From positions 3,762,501-3,826,500 of the forward strand of contig OU015659.1 of assembly GCA_907165275.2 (NCBI GenBank): a stretch of 64,000 nucleotides of DNA, given 5' to 3'. The notes under the pieces were generated by a model that searched no databases, was not told where the DNA came from, and saw only the letters and a program-made list of their open reading frames with translations. Positions within the stretch are counted from its first letter, which is position 1. Each line of letters opens with the position of its first letter. Source of the DNA: Zygaena filipendulae. Its lineage: Eukaryota > Arthropoda > Insecta > Lepidoptera > Zygaenidae. Below are positions 49,010-59,449 of the stretch, in pieces. The translations under genes and the position numbers were made by a program.

Positions 49010-49260
49010 CCTATACTTAAATTTTCTTCCATAGAACCTGAGAAAGCAGAAGTAACAGCAATGTTTCCCGCCTTTACTGGTTGTGATTTTTTTTGCGGTA
49101 AAGGAAAAAAGAGTATCTTTGAAACCATGATGTGCATATCTAACAGCTACTGAGGGTTTCGAATTGGAAATACAAGGGGATATTGCCCAGCCCTCGAGCT
49201 TACCCAAAACTAGAAACATCAATTGCCATTGCTATGTATGACAAGTACCTAAGTAAAAAA
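49010..49260 (+). pseudogene. Fragment of a transposon-associated protein (F-T-G-C-D / G-K-G-K-K type)
   Basis: The plus frame reads E-P-E-K-A-E-V, then M-F-P-A-F-T-G-C-D and G-K-G-K-K-S-I-F-E-T, before a stop at about 49151. Past the stop, A-L-E-L-T-Q-N is still visible. In many arthropod and cnidarian genomes a repeated protein carries H-A-F-T-G-C-D followed by G-K-G-K-K, then A-L-E-x-L and a C-L-L-Y-D-like end, in this order. The order and spacing match. It is usually annotated as uncharacterised and linked to mobile DNA. No start is visible and the frame is interrupted, so this is a relic. Confidence 0.6.
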
Positions 49261-49359
49261 GGATATAATAAATTAAAATACAGAGCAGACCAACTGTAAT
49301 TAAAGCCAGTACCTATCCTATAAAATTTAACTAATAGTTTGGATTATACGACGTATGCA

Positions 49360-49394
49360 CACTGCTTCCGATCTCAAAAAGATCGGAAGCAGTG
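49360..49394. repeat. Perfect 15-bp hairpin at the centre of the inverted-repeat element
   Basis: CACTGCTTCCGATCT, then CAAAA, then AGATCGGAAGCAGTG. It lies near the symmetry centre of the 3.2-kb structure. Confidence 0.9.
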
Positions 49395-51055
49395 CATATT
49401 TTTATCTTTTAACATTCAACTCAAAACTTGGAATCAACGACAGTGATTGCATCATTGTTTAATTGTTAATCACAGATCAGGCTTTTGCACGGATGTGACC
49501 AACTGAATAAAACAATTATTCACGAAAAAGGATCGAAGCATTGAAAACAAATTGCCGACTTAAGATTCTTTACATAACATTAGCTTTGAGCGGTGTAGAT
49601 ACTAAGGAGGACATGCGTGGGGACAACTTCTTGTACCGCATCAAGATATAAGAACTATATGGATCCTTCTAATAGGTTAGTGAAAACCAAATTCGGGAAC
49701 CCGTATGGACTAGCTTGCTCCTTGCTTCTAGGGCACGCTTTGAATTAATAGTGTACAACTAGATAAATGCAACTGCGTAAAAATTCACTTAAAGTTAACA
49801 GAGCTTTGCGGGTGTTGTGGAAAGTGTCAATGAAAGTGCATTTTTAATTTAAATATTGACAAATAATAAATTAATAATTATCTTTGATTCATGTTTGAGT
49901 TTGTTATTAATTAATTTACTATTTTACTCCGACTGCTAGACTGGGAATGTTTGAAAACGAGTTAATTGGTTTGTTTTTTAAATTCCGCGTTAAGGAATTC
50001 AGTCTCGCTGCTCTATGCAAAATATTTTTACACTTAAAAGATGTTCTAGTAACACTTTTATTCTACAATAAAGGGGCTACTATACCTACAATATTTTTTG
50101 TATACCACTGAAATTACTCATAGTATAATTCTGAGCAACGATATTCCGATTTTTTTTTGTTTTTCTCCGTTACTCTGTTTTTTTTTCTATAGAGAGGTTT
50201 ATTATAGAAATAAAACCCTTATCGTTGAATTATACGAAAACGCCACCAAACTTGACCTAGTAGCATATAGAGGCAAATTTCGAGCGCAGATTGCGTCGCA
50301 GATGATGCATTTTCCACCCCCTCCCCTGCCCATCCGCTGCGGGGGGTTCTGCATGTCACCCTGTCTTAATTAGCTTATTGGATTAATTAGATGCAAATGC
50401 TAAATATAGCGTACACATAGATGCAACTGCGTTATAAATGTACAGATCTTTGCAGATGTAGTCGAAACTGTCAATAATGGTGCAATTTTTTATTTAAATA
50501 TGAATAAATAATAAATAAATATTATGTTTGTGTTCATGTTTAAGTCACATATATTATGTTGTTCAAAAACAATGCCAGTCTAGCAGTCTGGGCAAAAAGT
50601 TAAAGCAATTATTTGAGATTTTTTAAATTTCATTTAAGAAATTCGGTCCCGCCGTGCTATGTAAAATATTTTTTTTAACACACTTATACTTAAAAGATGT
50701 TATTCAAATATTTTTTTTACATTTGAGAATAAAGGGGCTATAACACTATATTTTTTATATGGTGAAATTACTCGTAGTATAATTCTTAGCGACGATATTC
50801 CGAATTTTATTTTTTTATTTTTTTTTTGTTTTTGCCAGTTGCTCGGTTTTTTTCTATGGACGGACAAAAAGTTTATTCCAGAAATGAAATCCTCGTCCTT
50901 GATTTATATGAAAACGATACCAAACTCGACCTAGTAGCTCCTCGTGTCACCCGGTCTAAATCAGCTTAGTTTAACCCAAGGATCAACTGTTCCAAGCGGC
51001 GTCCTTTGAGACAAAAATGCAAGGTACCCCTATACCAAATGACCAATAAAACCCC

Positions 51056-52339
51056 TACTAATAATAAGGTAAACACATAATTAAAAACCATTCTAGATAA
51101 CTCTCAATAAAACGTTCTGTATCAATAACTTAATTTTGTGTTAACCCACAAAATGTTAATGTTAGGTATTGCTTTAATCAGCATAATATGATTATTTTGT
51201 TAATTTTCAGTTTTGTTATTAATTAATCGAATACTGAACAGGTTCTTTTAAATACGTCCTTTTAATCTTACAACCTGTACCTATACCTACTTAACGATAT
51301 AACTCAACGATGTAAAATAAAAATAGGCTCATTTCAAAGTTTAAATACTTGAGTTCTAACACGAAAATTGCCACAGCTTAACATCTAGTTTTCAAATATT
51401 TGTAAATGCCATAGTATTATATTATCTAAAATTTCAAAGTGATTACGGTCAGTGATCTGTTTCCACACTGTCGACTCATTCCTATACATGAAAAAAAAAA
51501 CATACATACAACCGAATGCATAACCTCCTCCTTTTTGGAAGTCGGTTAAAAAGTCAAATACTCATTGTAACTACAACTATGCAACACGAACACAAACTAA
51601 TAACACCTAGATACACTAATTTTTATGGAAAGTTCCGACTCGCGTATGTTATACCGGAATTAATAAACCAAATACCTTTACAACTAAAAACGGTTTAACG
51701 CGCGAAAACATCAAAAGAAAACTAAAAAAAAATATTTACGCCGGAATATAATTTGCAGTAAGTAACTGTAACATGCTGTATATGGTTATTGAACATGTGA
51801 AGGGGACTGGTGGTGGATCCAGGCGTGGTGAGTCATTTAGAATGCGGTACTTAACTACTCTAATAATAATTCTATAATTAAACCTATATACCTACCTATA
51901 CATATACGAATAACGACGGATATCTCGGTGCGCGGAAAAACCGAAAAAGATTTATGTAGCACTGTCAAGTTGTTACAATGTTTGTATATTGGTAAATAAA
52001 TAAATAAACAAATAAAATTTGTTGGCCATAGTATTTATACATAACATATAATGCGTAGCAAAAACCTCATTGTAAGTGAATGAAAGCACACTTTAAATTC
52101 AACTCCAGAACCGAATAAGCACGAAAATATTCGCGTCATTTGTCCCGTCGAGATTGGGGTTTTAACAGCCGTCTTATTGATGTATAGAGCCTCCGGATCC
52201 ACTGCGAGATTTCGAAGTGAATATATTTTATTCGATTTACTCCCTCGGGGGTGACAGAAAAAGTTTTACGCTTATCAACTTTCCAAATGCGTTAGCGTTG
52301 TATTTGCACAATGTATATTGAGATGTTGATTATATAACA
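51056..52339. other. Non-coding spacer
   Basis: At 51530-51549 CTCCTTTTTGGAAGTCGGTT is a solitary end of the ACCGACTTCC repeat seen at 38.6-40.2 kb. Nothing else is supported. Confidence 0.45.
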
Positions 52340-52692
52340 CTAGCTGCCCCCCGCGGTTTCACACGCGTTAATTTCTAAGTTCCCGTGGGAATTTCGCGAT
52401 AAAAAGTACCCTATGTCACTCAGGACTACCGTAGTTTCCTCTAAGTGAAAGAATTTTCAAAATCGGTTCAGTAGATCCAGAGATTACCCCCTACAACGTC
52501 ACAAACACACAAACTCAATTCACAACTCAAACCAAATATAAACTAAAGACGGAACGTCTCGAACAACGAAGTGAAGCCGGTTGCGTATGCATGTGTTGAT
52601 TAGGAAAGTGTATGGATTTGCTAAGTTTACTTACGGGTGATAAGTGATTTATGGTGTCTTTTTCTCGTTAGTGTGTGCGTGTTTCTGTGTAC

Positions 52693-52944
52693 TGTAACGT
52701 CCCGGGGGCGGGAACGTTAACAAATTAAGCAATTGAATATAAAGATTTTCAAATTATTTTAATTAAAGATATTTTTATTTCAAAGCAAAACCATATTGTT
52801 CTCATACAACAAATCGAATCTCTTCTTTTTATATCTAGAATCTATATTTATGACATTTCATTCAAATTCGAAATATTACTTACTTCTTCTAAATTTGTTT
52901 CCAACCAGTGTTGACATGGAGGTGAACAGCGTTCAACCTCTACA
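52693..52944 (-). repeat. 3' LTR
   Basis: It is 252 bp with canonical TG...CA ends and no difference from the other LTR by eye. The adjoining internal side carries GGGAGGGA on the minus strand, the likely polypurine tract. Confidence 0.9.
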
Positions 52945-53909
52945 TCCCTCCCGGTGGGGGGAAAAAAAAAAATTCTGATAAGAATTTTTTTTTTAATCAC
53001 AACGAAAAATATCACCCTACCTATGAGCAGATGATACAATATTCGGATAAGACTGTAGCTAACAGCTAGCTGGAACGAATATATTATTAAAACTAGTATC
53101 AACATTTACCATTTACAATATAAAAAAAAACATTTAAGTCATTAAGCGACACTCGTTCCAACTCTAGACTGAAAAAACTGCTCAAAAAGTCAGTCCACAT
53201 ATCCATACCTAAACAATTAACCGAAAAAACAGTATAAAGTGAACATTGAAAATTTTAAAAATATTACCTACCTAAACTTATCATGACAAAAACAGTTAAC
53301 AACCAGCCTCGCACATTTACCGATACAATTCGTTAGAGTTAACAAGTTTCTCCAACTAACGGACTGTTTGTCTAACTTATTTTCATCCTTTATTTGTCCT
53401 AACTATACTTCCGATCTTTTCCAAGTCACGAGCTGAAAATACAGACCACCCCTTTCTCTGTCAATCTCTAACTAAACTCCCCCTAAACCTGTAACATTCC
53501 ATCGTGCGTGACTCCAACGCAGAGATCACCCCAGACGCTACGCGACTATTGAGGTTGCACTCAGGACTACCACATAAACTCACCCATTATACAAATCAAC
53601 CCAGAAAACGTAATTTCTTAAATATATTTTCTTTTTTTCGGTGTGTCAGTTTGTACTCGTGGCTCAGCTTTATGTTGCACCTCTCAGATGCATTGATACT
53701 AGAACAAATTGCAGCATTAATACTCGTACAAAAGTAAGACATTGGCATGACACAGTTACAAAAATAAATGAATATTTTCAAACAAATTACTTATATTATA
53801 CCTACATCATAAACGCAAATAACACAATATTATCAATATTATTATTCTACAATTCAATTTACAGAAATTGACATTTGTGTCAAAAAAATACACACAAAGA
53901 ATATAAGTA
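52945..53909 (-). other. Untranslated 3' interior of the LTR element
   Basis: AT-rich, with A and T runs at 52968-52992. There is no frame resembling an envelope gene between the stop of the long frame and the 3' LTR. Confidence 0.6.
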
Positions 53910-55721
53910 TCATATTATTCTCAACCAAAAGGGTTTTAATCGGTTATGATGAACAACAATTCTTTGTCCATGTGCATTGGAGGTTTTCCTTATACGATAA
54001 TTATTATTTGGCAAACATTTTATAATATGATACGGACCTTTATACTGACGGGATAACTTCCTAGCTGTTCCAGTGACTCTCTTCGGAGTATAAACGATTA
54101 ACGGATTCTCACAAAATCTTTTAAAACTCAACTTTCGATCAAATTTCACTTGTTGTTTCACTTGAGCTATACTTCTTATTGCTTTATTAATATATAAATT
54201 ATTCATTCTCCTTCGTACATCATGATTATTATTTCTAATAAACAAATCTTGAAACACATGACGACTACTCATTTCAATCCTGCTTTTTATCCGTTTACAA
54301 AAGTCGTTATTTCGACTCTTTTCCCGTCGTTGTTCGTTTTCGAACCTCATCGCGTCTTTCTTGTATAACTCTATTCCATCGTCTAACGCTAACTCAACTA
54401 CATTTCTGCCCTTTTTGTCATCACAGTCTTCGTCTTTTTCATTTACCCTAAATTCCCTTGACTTATTCGTAATCTCATCCCCTGTAGTAGTATTAATTGC
54501 GTGAGCAGTTTCACAAACAAATATGTAATCATCTTTTAAAAGTTTTACGGTTCCATTTTTCTGCGTTTCCTTTTTAGAAAACGGCACAATACATTTACCT
54601 AAATCGATGCACTTATCTCTAAAATTGACAATCGCCAAATTATCTGTAAGGAAATCTTGTCCTAAAATGACATCAGTTGCAAATTCATTTATCACTAAAA
54701 ATGTTACACTAAAACTATTTGTTTCTATAATACAATTTAAACACACTTTACCAACTACTTTTAATCTATTACCATCAACTGCCTTAACTATAATATCATT
54801 GTCAATAGGATTTGGATTAATTTTAATTTTTTTACAAAATTCAAATGATATTCCGGATATTGAAGCACCCGAATCTATTAATGCAATGACGTTTTCTCCG
54901 TTTATTGTAGTTTTCACACTTGGCAAGGTTTCTTGATCATCTAATTTCATTCTTGTGTGATCTTCTACACCATCTGCCATTTGGTTTACGGGTCGGAAGT
55001 TTTGGGGCCTTTGGCTCCTTAAGTTGTAGGGTGGACGTCTCTCTCCTGCATTCGTTCGTTCGTTCGTTCTTTCGGCGGGAATTGTTTGCGGCTTTGACCT
55101 CCAGGATAGTCCAGGTGTAGTTTCGTACGTAGAAGGTGGGATTGAGGACACGCGCGGCACTTGAAACCCTTGGTGAGGCCCGCGACAATCGCCACTAGAT
55201 GGCGGACCCGGTAAAATTTCATTTAGAGGCCCCCTCAACTTGATTGGTAGATTTACTACTTCTCTATCTTTTTTGAAAATCTCTTCGGACTGAAGTAATG
55301 ACAGTTTTAATTCTTTTACACTATTAAAAACTTGTAAAGCGAGTCTATTTTTTAAATAATATGAAACGTTGCTCAAAAATTGCTGAATGATAATTTTATC
55401 GCTGTATATTCCAGCTTTAGTGGCTAGTCCTTCAAGTCTATATGAAAAATCAATCGCTGATTCATTTTCATCTTGCTTAGCGTAATAAAAATTTGCAGTG
55501 TGATCCTGTATGGTAGAAAATTCTTCTAGGAATGCTGCTTTTAGCGCTTCGTATGATATTGGTTTAATGGTAATGCGGCGATAAAAATGTGACGCGGCAC
55601 CCGATAAATAAGCCGAAATTATAATTGTTTTTGTGTCGTCTGCCCAATTATTGATCGCCGCAATCGTTTCAAATTGCTTAAAAAAATCATGGCAATCCGA
55701 CCGTCCGGTATATTTTGCCAT
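53910..55721 (-). CDS. LTR-retroelement Gag-protease-integrase-tail protein, 603 residues
   Basis: A single uninterrupted frame starts at the ATG 55719-55721, about 210 bases after the 5' LTR. Residues 1-150 resemble the Gag domain of Ty3/gypsy-type elements (F-F-K-Q-F-E near 13-18, then helical). Residues 165-250 are a proline- and arginine-rich linker with an E-R-T-N repeat and no zinc knuckle. Residues 265-365 are a retropepsin: catalytic A-L-I-D-S-G-A-S with D283, and I-L-G-Q-D-F near 352. Reverse transcriptase, RNase H and the integrase zinc and catalytic domains are absent. Residues 540-600 match the integrase C-terminus (K-G-P-Y-H-I-I, then V-V-H-H-N-R-L-K-P-F). The deletion joined the parts in frame. 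The protein cannot copy DNA, so the element must use enzymes of a relative. An exapted function is possible but unsupported. Confidence 0.85.
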   Translation of the reverse strand: MAKYTGRSDCHDFFKQFETIAAINNWADDTKTIIISAYLSGAASHFYRRITIKPISYEALKAAFLEEFSTIQDHTANFYYAKQDENESAIDFSYRLEGLATKAGIYSDKIIIQQFLSNVSYYLKNRLALQVFNSVKELKLSLLQSEEIFKKDREVVNLPIKLRGPLNEILPGPPSSGDCRGPHQGFQVPRVSSIPPSTYETTPGLSWRSKPQTIPAERTNERTNAGERRPPYNLRSQRPQNFRPVNQMADGVEDHTRMKLDDQETLPSVKTTINGENVIALIDSGASISGISFEFCKKIKINPNPIDNDIIVKAVDGNRLKVVGKVCLNCIIETNSFSVTFLVINEFATDVILGQDFLTDNLAIVNFRDKCIDLGKCIVPFSKKETQKNGTVKLLKDDYIFVCETAHAINTTTGDEITNKSREFRVNEKDEDCDDKKGRNVVELALDDGIELYKKDAMRFENEQRREKSRNNDFCKRIKSRIEMSSRHVFQDLFIRNNNHDVRRRMNNLYINKAIRSIAQVKQQVKFDRKLSFKRFCENPLIVYTPKRVTGTARKLSRQYKGPYHIIKCLPNNNYRIRKTSNAHGQRIVVHHNRLKPFWLRII

Positions 55722-55913
55722 TTTAAAATTATCTAAGTATCTCGAATATTTATATAAAATTTTACTTAACTTTACTGATGAGCATTTCCCAGTTTTTTCT
55801 TCTGCTCGTCTTTGTCAGCTTAGCGGCTGGCTTCTTCCATCTTTTTCTTTTCTGAAAATAATAATTTATTTAGTATTTTGAATACGGTGCCTCTCCTATG
55901 TAAGGTTCGAGGC

Positions 55914-55931
55914 TACCCGGCGCCTCCACCA
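55914..55931 (-). other. Probable primer-binding site of the LTR element
   Basis: The minus strand directly after the 5' LTR reads TGGTGGAGGCGCCGGGTA. TGG is the complement of a tRNA CCA end. I cannot name the tRNA. Confidence 0.6.
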
Positions 55932-56183
55932 TGTAACGTCCCGGGGGCGGGAACGTTAACAAATTAAGCAATTGAATATAAAGATTTTCAAATTATTTTA
56001 ATTAAAGATATTTTTATTTCAAAGCAAAACCATATTGTTCTCATACAACAAATCGAATCTCTTCTTTTTATATCTAGAATCTATATTTATGACATTTCAT
56101 TCAAATTCGAAATATTACTTACTTCTTCTAAATTTGTTTCCAACCAGTGTTGACATGGAGGTGAACAGCGTTCAACCTCTACA
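55932..56183 (-). promoter_or_regulatory. 5' LTR with TATA box and poly(A) signal
   Basis: It is identical to the 3' LTR. On the minus strand TATAAAAAG (56066-56073) is a TATA box, and AATAAA (complement of TTTATT near 56013) is the poly(A) signal about 50 bases downstream. This defines a short R region. Confidence 0.75.
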
Positions 56184-56445
56184 GTACGTGCACGGCGTGG
56201 TATCTTTTTTCGGGCTTCTTTTGTTTGTTCTACGCGTTGCGTCTTTAGTTTTTATTTGGTCTGAGATTCATAAACACATAATTCACAAACTCACAAACTG
56301 TAGCTCCTTATAATATTAATATAGATACGTAGTATTTATATATTTAGTTATTAAATCATTAAATCTTATTATTTCCCCGCATAATGCATTGTAATATTAT
56401 GTTGTATGATTCAAAATGGTTATTTGTGATATGAGTGCACAAAAT

Positions 56446-56690
56446 AATAATAATAATTACTATTTCACAACACACCGATCAACTTGATCCCACAGTAAGC
56501 TATTATTAGCTTATGTCGTGGAAACCAAGCAACACATATATATTATACTACAGACACATTATAAACACATCCAGACTGGAAAGTGGAATCCTGTGTTCAT
56601 CACACAAAGTGCACCTCCACCGGGAATCGATCCCGGAACCTCTTGATTAGCGGGCAGGCATGGTGACCTACTACGCCAATCGGGTTGTCG
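56446..56690 (-). mobile_element. tRNA-derived SINE, full length
   Basis: On the minus strand the head CGACAACCCGATTGGCGTAG has an A-box-like TGGCGTAGTAGG. GGGATCGATTCCCGG follows as the T-arm-like B box. The unrelated body CTTGGTTTCCACGACATAAG leads to an (ATT)n tail at 56446-56460. Heads and bodies of the same family occur at 8341 and 26041. Confidence 0.85.
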
Positions 56691-57572
56691 AAAATAGGAA
56701 ATTCCCAGCTCGTCTCGTACAATTAGTGTATAGGTAATTAGGGTAGTTATTTGAAGGAACTGAGTTCAGTATTATTTCTACTCACTTCAGTCCCGTTGAC
56801 GTATAATTAAGTGACTCGGGATGAGGAGGGCGATGTAGGAAGTTGTTCGGGTGCGCAACGAGCCGTTCAGCCCGAGCTCTGGTTGTTAGTAGTTGACGTT
56901 CCCTTTGCACACCTAGTTTGCTGATTTATGCCGAGACTTCAGTAGATATACGCAAATTAGGTAGCTACCTCTGCAGCTACGTCAATTTCTTACTTCCTCT
57001 TGTCTTCTCTTTATTCATGGTCTTTCGTACATACCTACTAGATACGTTTGTACAGCAATAGCGTCATCATCAAATTCTTTCTTTTTTGCATTTGTGCACT
57101 AAATTTTGTTATTTTTTTTTATGTTATACAACCACTAGAAGTCAATGAATCAATCAAACAAACATTTATTGCAACCAAGTGTACATTTCAAGTCAGATGT
57201 TACATGATATTCTATTGTACTTACAACTTGGTCTCCAAATAATTGTTAAAGTACCTATCTTCAAGATTTACTTTTGCCTATAGGTATGTATTGGGTATAC
57301 TTACCATTATTTACTCGATGCATTAATACTTGTAGATAGCGAGTACAATTGGACACTACTTCACTCAATATACCTAGGTAATACATATTTTTATCTTAAG
57401 TGCTTTGTATTTTATCAGCAGCTTTTAACATTGCTTAATGCCGCTGTATTATGATTTGTTACCGCAACGAGTAGGCAAATAAAACCATGTTATTGACTAG
57501 AGAATTCCGAAACAAAAATAACGTGTAATTTTGTCATGGGGGGCTAAGATGCGCAACACGATAAAATTTTAT
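56691..57572. other. Non-coding spacer
   Basis: No gene or clear repeat. A 64-codon frame near 57050 is AT-rich and chance-like. Confidence 0.4.
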
Positions 57573-57641
57573 CGAGCTATTTTATCGATTCTCGTCGACA
57601 TATTGTATGGTTTTGTCGACGAGAATCGATAAAATGGCTCG
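57573..57641. repeat. 28-bp inverted repeat with a 13-base loop
   Basis: CGAGCTATTTTATCGATTCT then CGTCGACA is mirrored at 57614-57641 with one mismatch. A further ACGATAAAATTTTATCGAGC lies just left, so TTTTATCG words are stacked. Confidence 0.85.
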
Positions 57642-57754
57642 ATATAATTGCATGTATAAGAATAAAATCCAAATAATAGGCTATGGTAACATTAGTTTTA
57701 ATAACATATTTACTTGCACTATATTTCGTAAACAGTAAATCACCTACTCTTCAC

Positions 57755-57940
57755 TTTATATCATGAAACAAACAACTGTCTGTTTGTCTGTCTGTTCGCG
57801 ATAAACTTAAAAACTGCTACTGGGTTTTTATGCGGTTTTCGCCAATAGATAGAGTGATTCAAGAAGAAGGTTTATACGTATCCTGGAATTACCACAGGAA
57901 CTCTGAAATTGCCGCGGGTGAAACCGCGGGGAACAGCTAG
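57755..57940 (+). mobile_element. Helitron with CCAATAGATAGAGTGATT body
   Basis: CTGTCTGTTTGTCTGTCTGT opens it and CGGGGAACAGCTAG ends it, with the stem intact. It shares GCGGTTTTCRCCAATAGATA with the copy at 60240-60413. Confidence 0.75.
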
Positions 57941-59192
57941 TACCAAAAAATTATTTCTTTATTTTCAATAACCAAGGCAGAATTAACTTTTTTGGGATAC
58001 TAAGTTATATCTAAAGCTATATAGCTAACTATATTTTTCAATAAATTTTCTCTAGCTATCGTTTGAACTATATCCATCAGGACTAGTGCCTGGCTGGATA
58101 ACTAAAAGCTTTGATGCATACCCACGTCAATACGTTGAGTTCATGTAAATTCAAGGCCGAACGTACCTCTAACAGTTTTCCAGCTACACACACAGTGCCG
58201 GATTCACTAGAAATTCCAATACAACGCAACACAATAAAGAGCTCTGTGTGTCTAAAAGTAAACCACTCGACGTGGTTTCATTAATAAATGATTTATGCTG
58301 TCGATATTTATATGTTATGGTGTCTATAATTATACAAATTGTGGAAAGGAATGTTTATCCGGTGTAAATATTATTGCCTGCTATTCATGTATGTGTGATG
58401 GATTGTGGTTGTATTCGGCTGACTTTTCCATAAAGTGAAGCACTGTTTTGTGTTTTTGTTTATTTATTTACACCAAAGATAATACAGACACAACTAGTAA
58501 ATTAATACTTATTCCGCATGTAATTTTTTTTTTTATTATTTTCTGCACCTGACAGTTTAAATTTATTTTTAATTTTGTTTAAATTTGTCCAACTACAAAT
58601 TTTACATACAGTACCTTATATCTAGGTACCTATATACCTTCGACTCTACGCCGTTCTGAGTTTACACCAATGTCAAAACACTTAAAAGATTTTTCTTTTG
58701 TTTCAGATATTTTCTTCAGTCACAAATTATATTTTACAGATAATATTAATATAATTAGCATCTTTAGTCGGTTCCATCTTCAAGTTCTTCAACAAAAAAG
58801 GTAAGAAACACATTGGAAAAATCCATAATTATTAATGTAATGTTTTTTGAATATAAATATATATATATTTATATTCAAAAATTCTATGATAACTTGCATG
58901 GAAGAAGAACAATACCTATGCAATTGCATGCGACCACATTGCCGCAAATAATTTTTTAACTCTATAATATAGGTCCAGTATTATTGTTTATTTATTACTT
59001 CCTCCCAATTCGAAGAATTTTGGTTATTACAATAGATGACGTTACTGAAAGAACTACTCAATTCTCAACGTCATAATTAGTTACCCATATACCTATTTCC
59101 TGATATAAGGAGGAGGCAAATCTCAATTTTGAATTGGTTTTGTTTCACCGCAATTGGCTATTTGACTAATGTTTTTTTTTTTCTAAATTCTA
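57941..59192. other. Non-coding spacer with an AT palindrome
   Basis: 58845-58880 is a perfect AT-only-core palindrome (TTTTGAATATAAATAT and its complement). No gene. Confidence 0.5.
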
Positions 59193-59449
59193 TTTAGTCC
59201 GTCAGTTGGATAGTAAAAAAATAATACACACATATTTTTTTGCTTTTTCAAATTAATGAAAATATACTTGGATAAAGCGCATTAAAGTTTGGAAGTGGAG
59301 GCTCGTAACGTCATATGCGGGTAAAAACTGCACCTGCTTGTGACGTAACGCGACATTTCGACTCAACGTATCTCCGTTCTTTTTTGCTCATTTAAAAAAA
59401 GGAAAAATACGTGTCCTATACTTTTTATGAATCTACAGGACGGACTAAA
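59193..59449. mobile_element. AGTCCGT-end MITE, copy E
   Basis: TTTAGTCCGTCAGTTGGATA to ACAGGACGGACTAAA. The TGACGTCA sites have decayed to TAACGTCAT and TGACGTAAC. Confidence 0.85.

Larger units (their letters stand above)
47838..51055. mobile_element. Large inverted-repeat element with arms built of repeated units
   Basis: Left arm 47838-48965 and right arm about 50010-51055 mirror each other from GGTTTTATTGGTC at the ends. Shared blocks are GGACGCCGCTTGGAACAG, TGATTTAGACCGGGTGACAC, GGCTACTAGGTCGAGTTTGG and GTTTCGACTACATCTGCAAA. A unit of about 650 bp is repeated: two direct copies on the right (about 49745-50400 and 50400-51055), one complete and one partial on the left. The outer part of each unit includes a short frame with V-Y-S-R-N-E and L-Y-E-N-D-T-K-L-D-L-V-A. 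The middle (48966-50010) holds a transposon-protein fragment. I read this as a large DNA transposon with long terminal repeats that has lost most of its gene. The family is unknown to me. Confidence 0.75.
52689..56187 (-). mobile_element. Complete LTR retroelement, internally deleted, with GTAC target duplication
   Basis: Identical 252-bp LTRs (52693-52944 and 55932-56183) begin TGTAACG and end CTCTACA on the plus strand. GTAC flanks both outer ends. The coding direction is minus, so 55932-56183 is the 5' LTR. Next to it TGGTGGAGGCGCCGGGTA (minus strand) fits a tRNA primer site starting with TGG. The purine run GGGAGGGA abuts the 3' LTR as a polypurine tract. The interior is 2,987 bp with one frame. 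Identical LTRs mean recent insertion. Confidence 0.9.
52526..56264. mobile_element. Inverted-repeat element inside the Helitron, itself interrupted
   Basis: The left repeat AACCAAATATAAACTAAAGA (52530-52549, then CGGAACG) is mirrored by the right repeat CGTCTTTAGTTTTTATTTGG (56240-56259, then TCTGAG). Without the LTR element the insert would be about 240 bp, a MITE size. Confidence 0.65.
52340..56325 (-). mobile_element. Helitron group A split by later insertions
   Basis: The 3' end (CTAGCTGCCCCCCGCGGTTT at 52340) and body up to ACCCCCTACAACGTCACAAA lie left of the LTR element. The 5' end (CTTATAATATTAATATAGA, ending 56325, preceded by TTCACAAACTCACAAACTG) lies right of it. Both have the same orientation and together make one complete element. 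Confidence 0.75.

Noticed and set aside
49360..49394. Central hairpin contains AGATCGGAAG and CTTCCGATCT, the first ten bases of common sequencing adapters
   Set aside because: The match stops after ten bases on both arms, the flanks are continuous with the inverted-repeat element, and both orientations occur as one hairpin. Chance is likelier than adapter carry-over, though read inspection would settle it.
55049..55077. CGTT-type microsatellite as a possible slippage site in the retroelement frame
   Set aside because: It encodes the E-R-T-N repeat and keeps the frame, so no slippage needs to be invoked.
56600..56690. A possible tRNA gene on the minus strand
   Set aside because: The boxes and T-arm-like stem are there, but the acceptor stem does not pair. 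The sequence runs into a shared SINE body and (ATT)n tail with further copies in the window.
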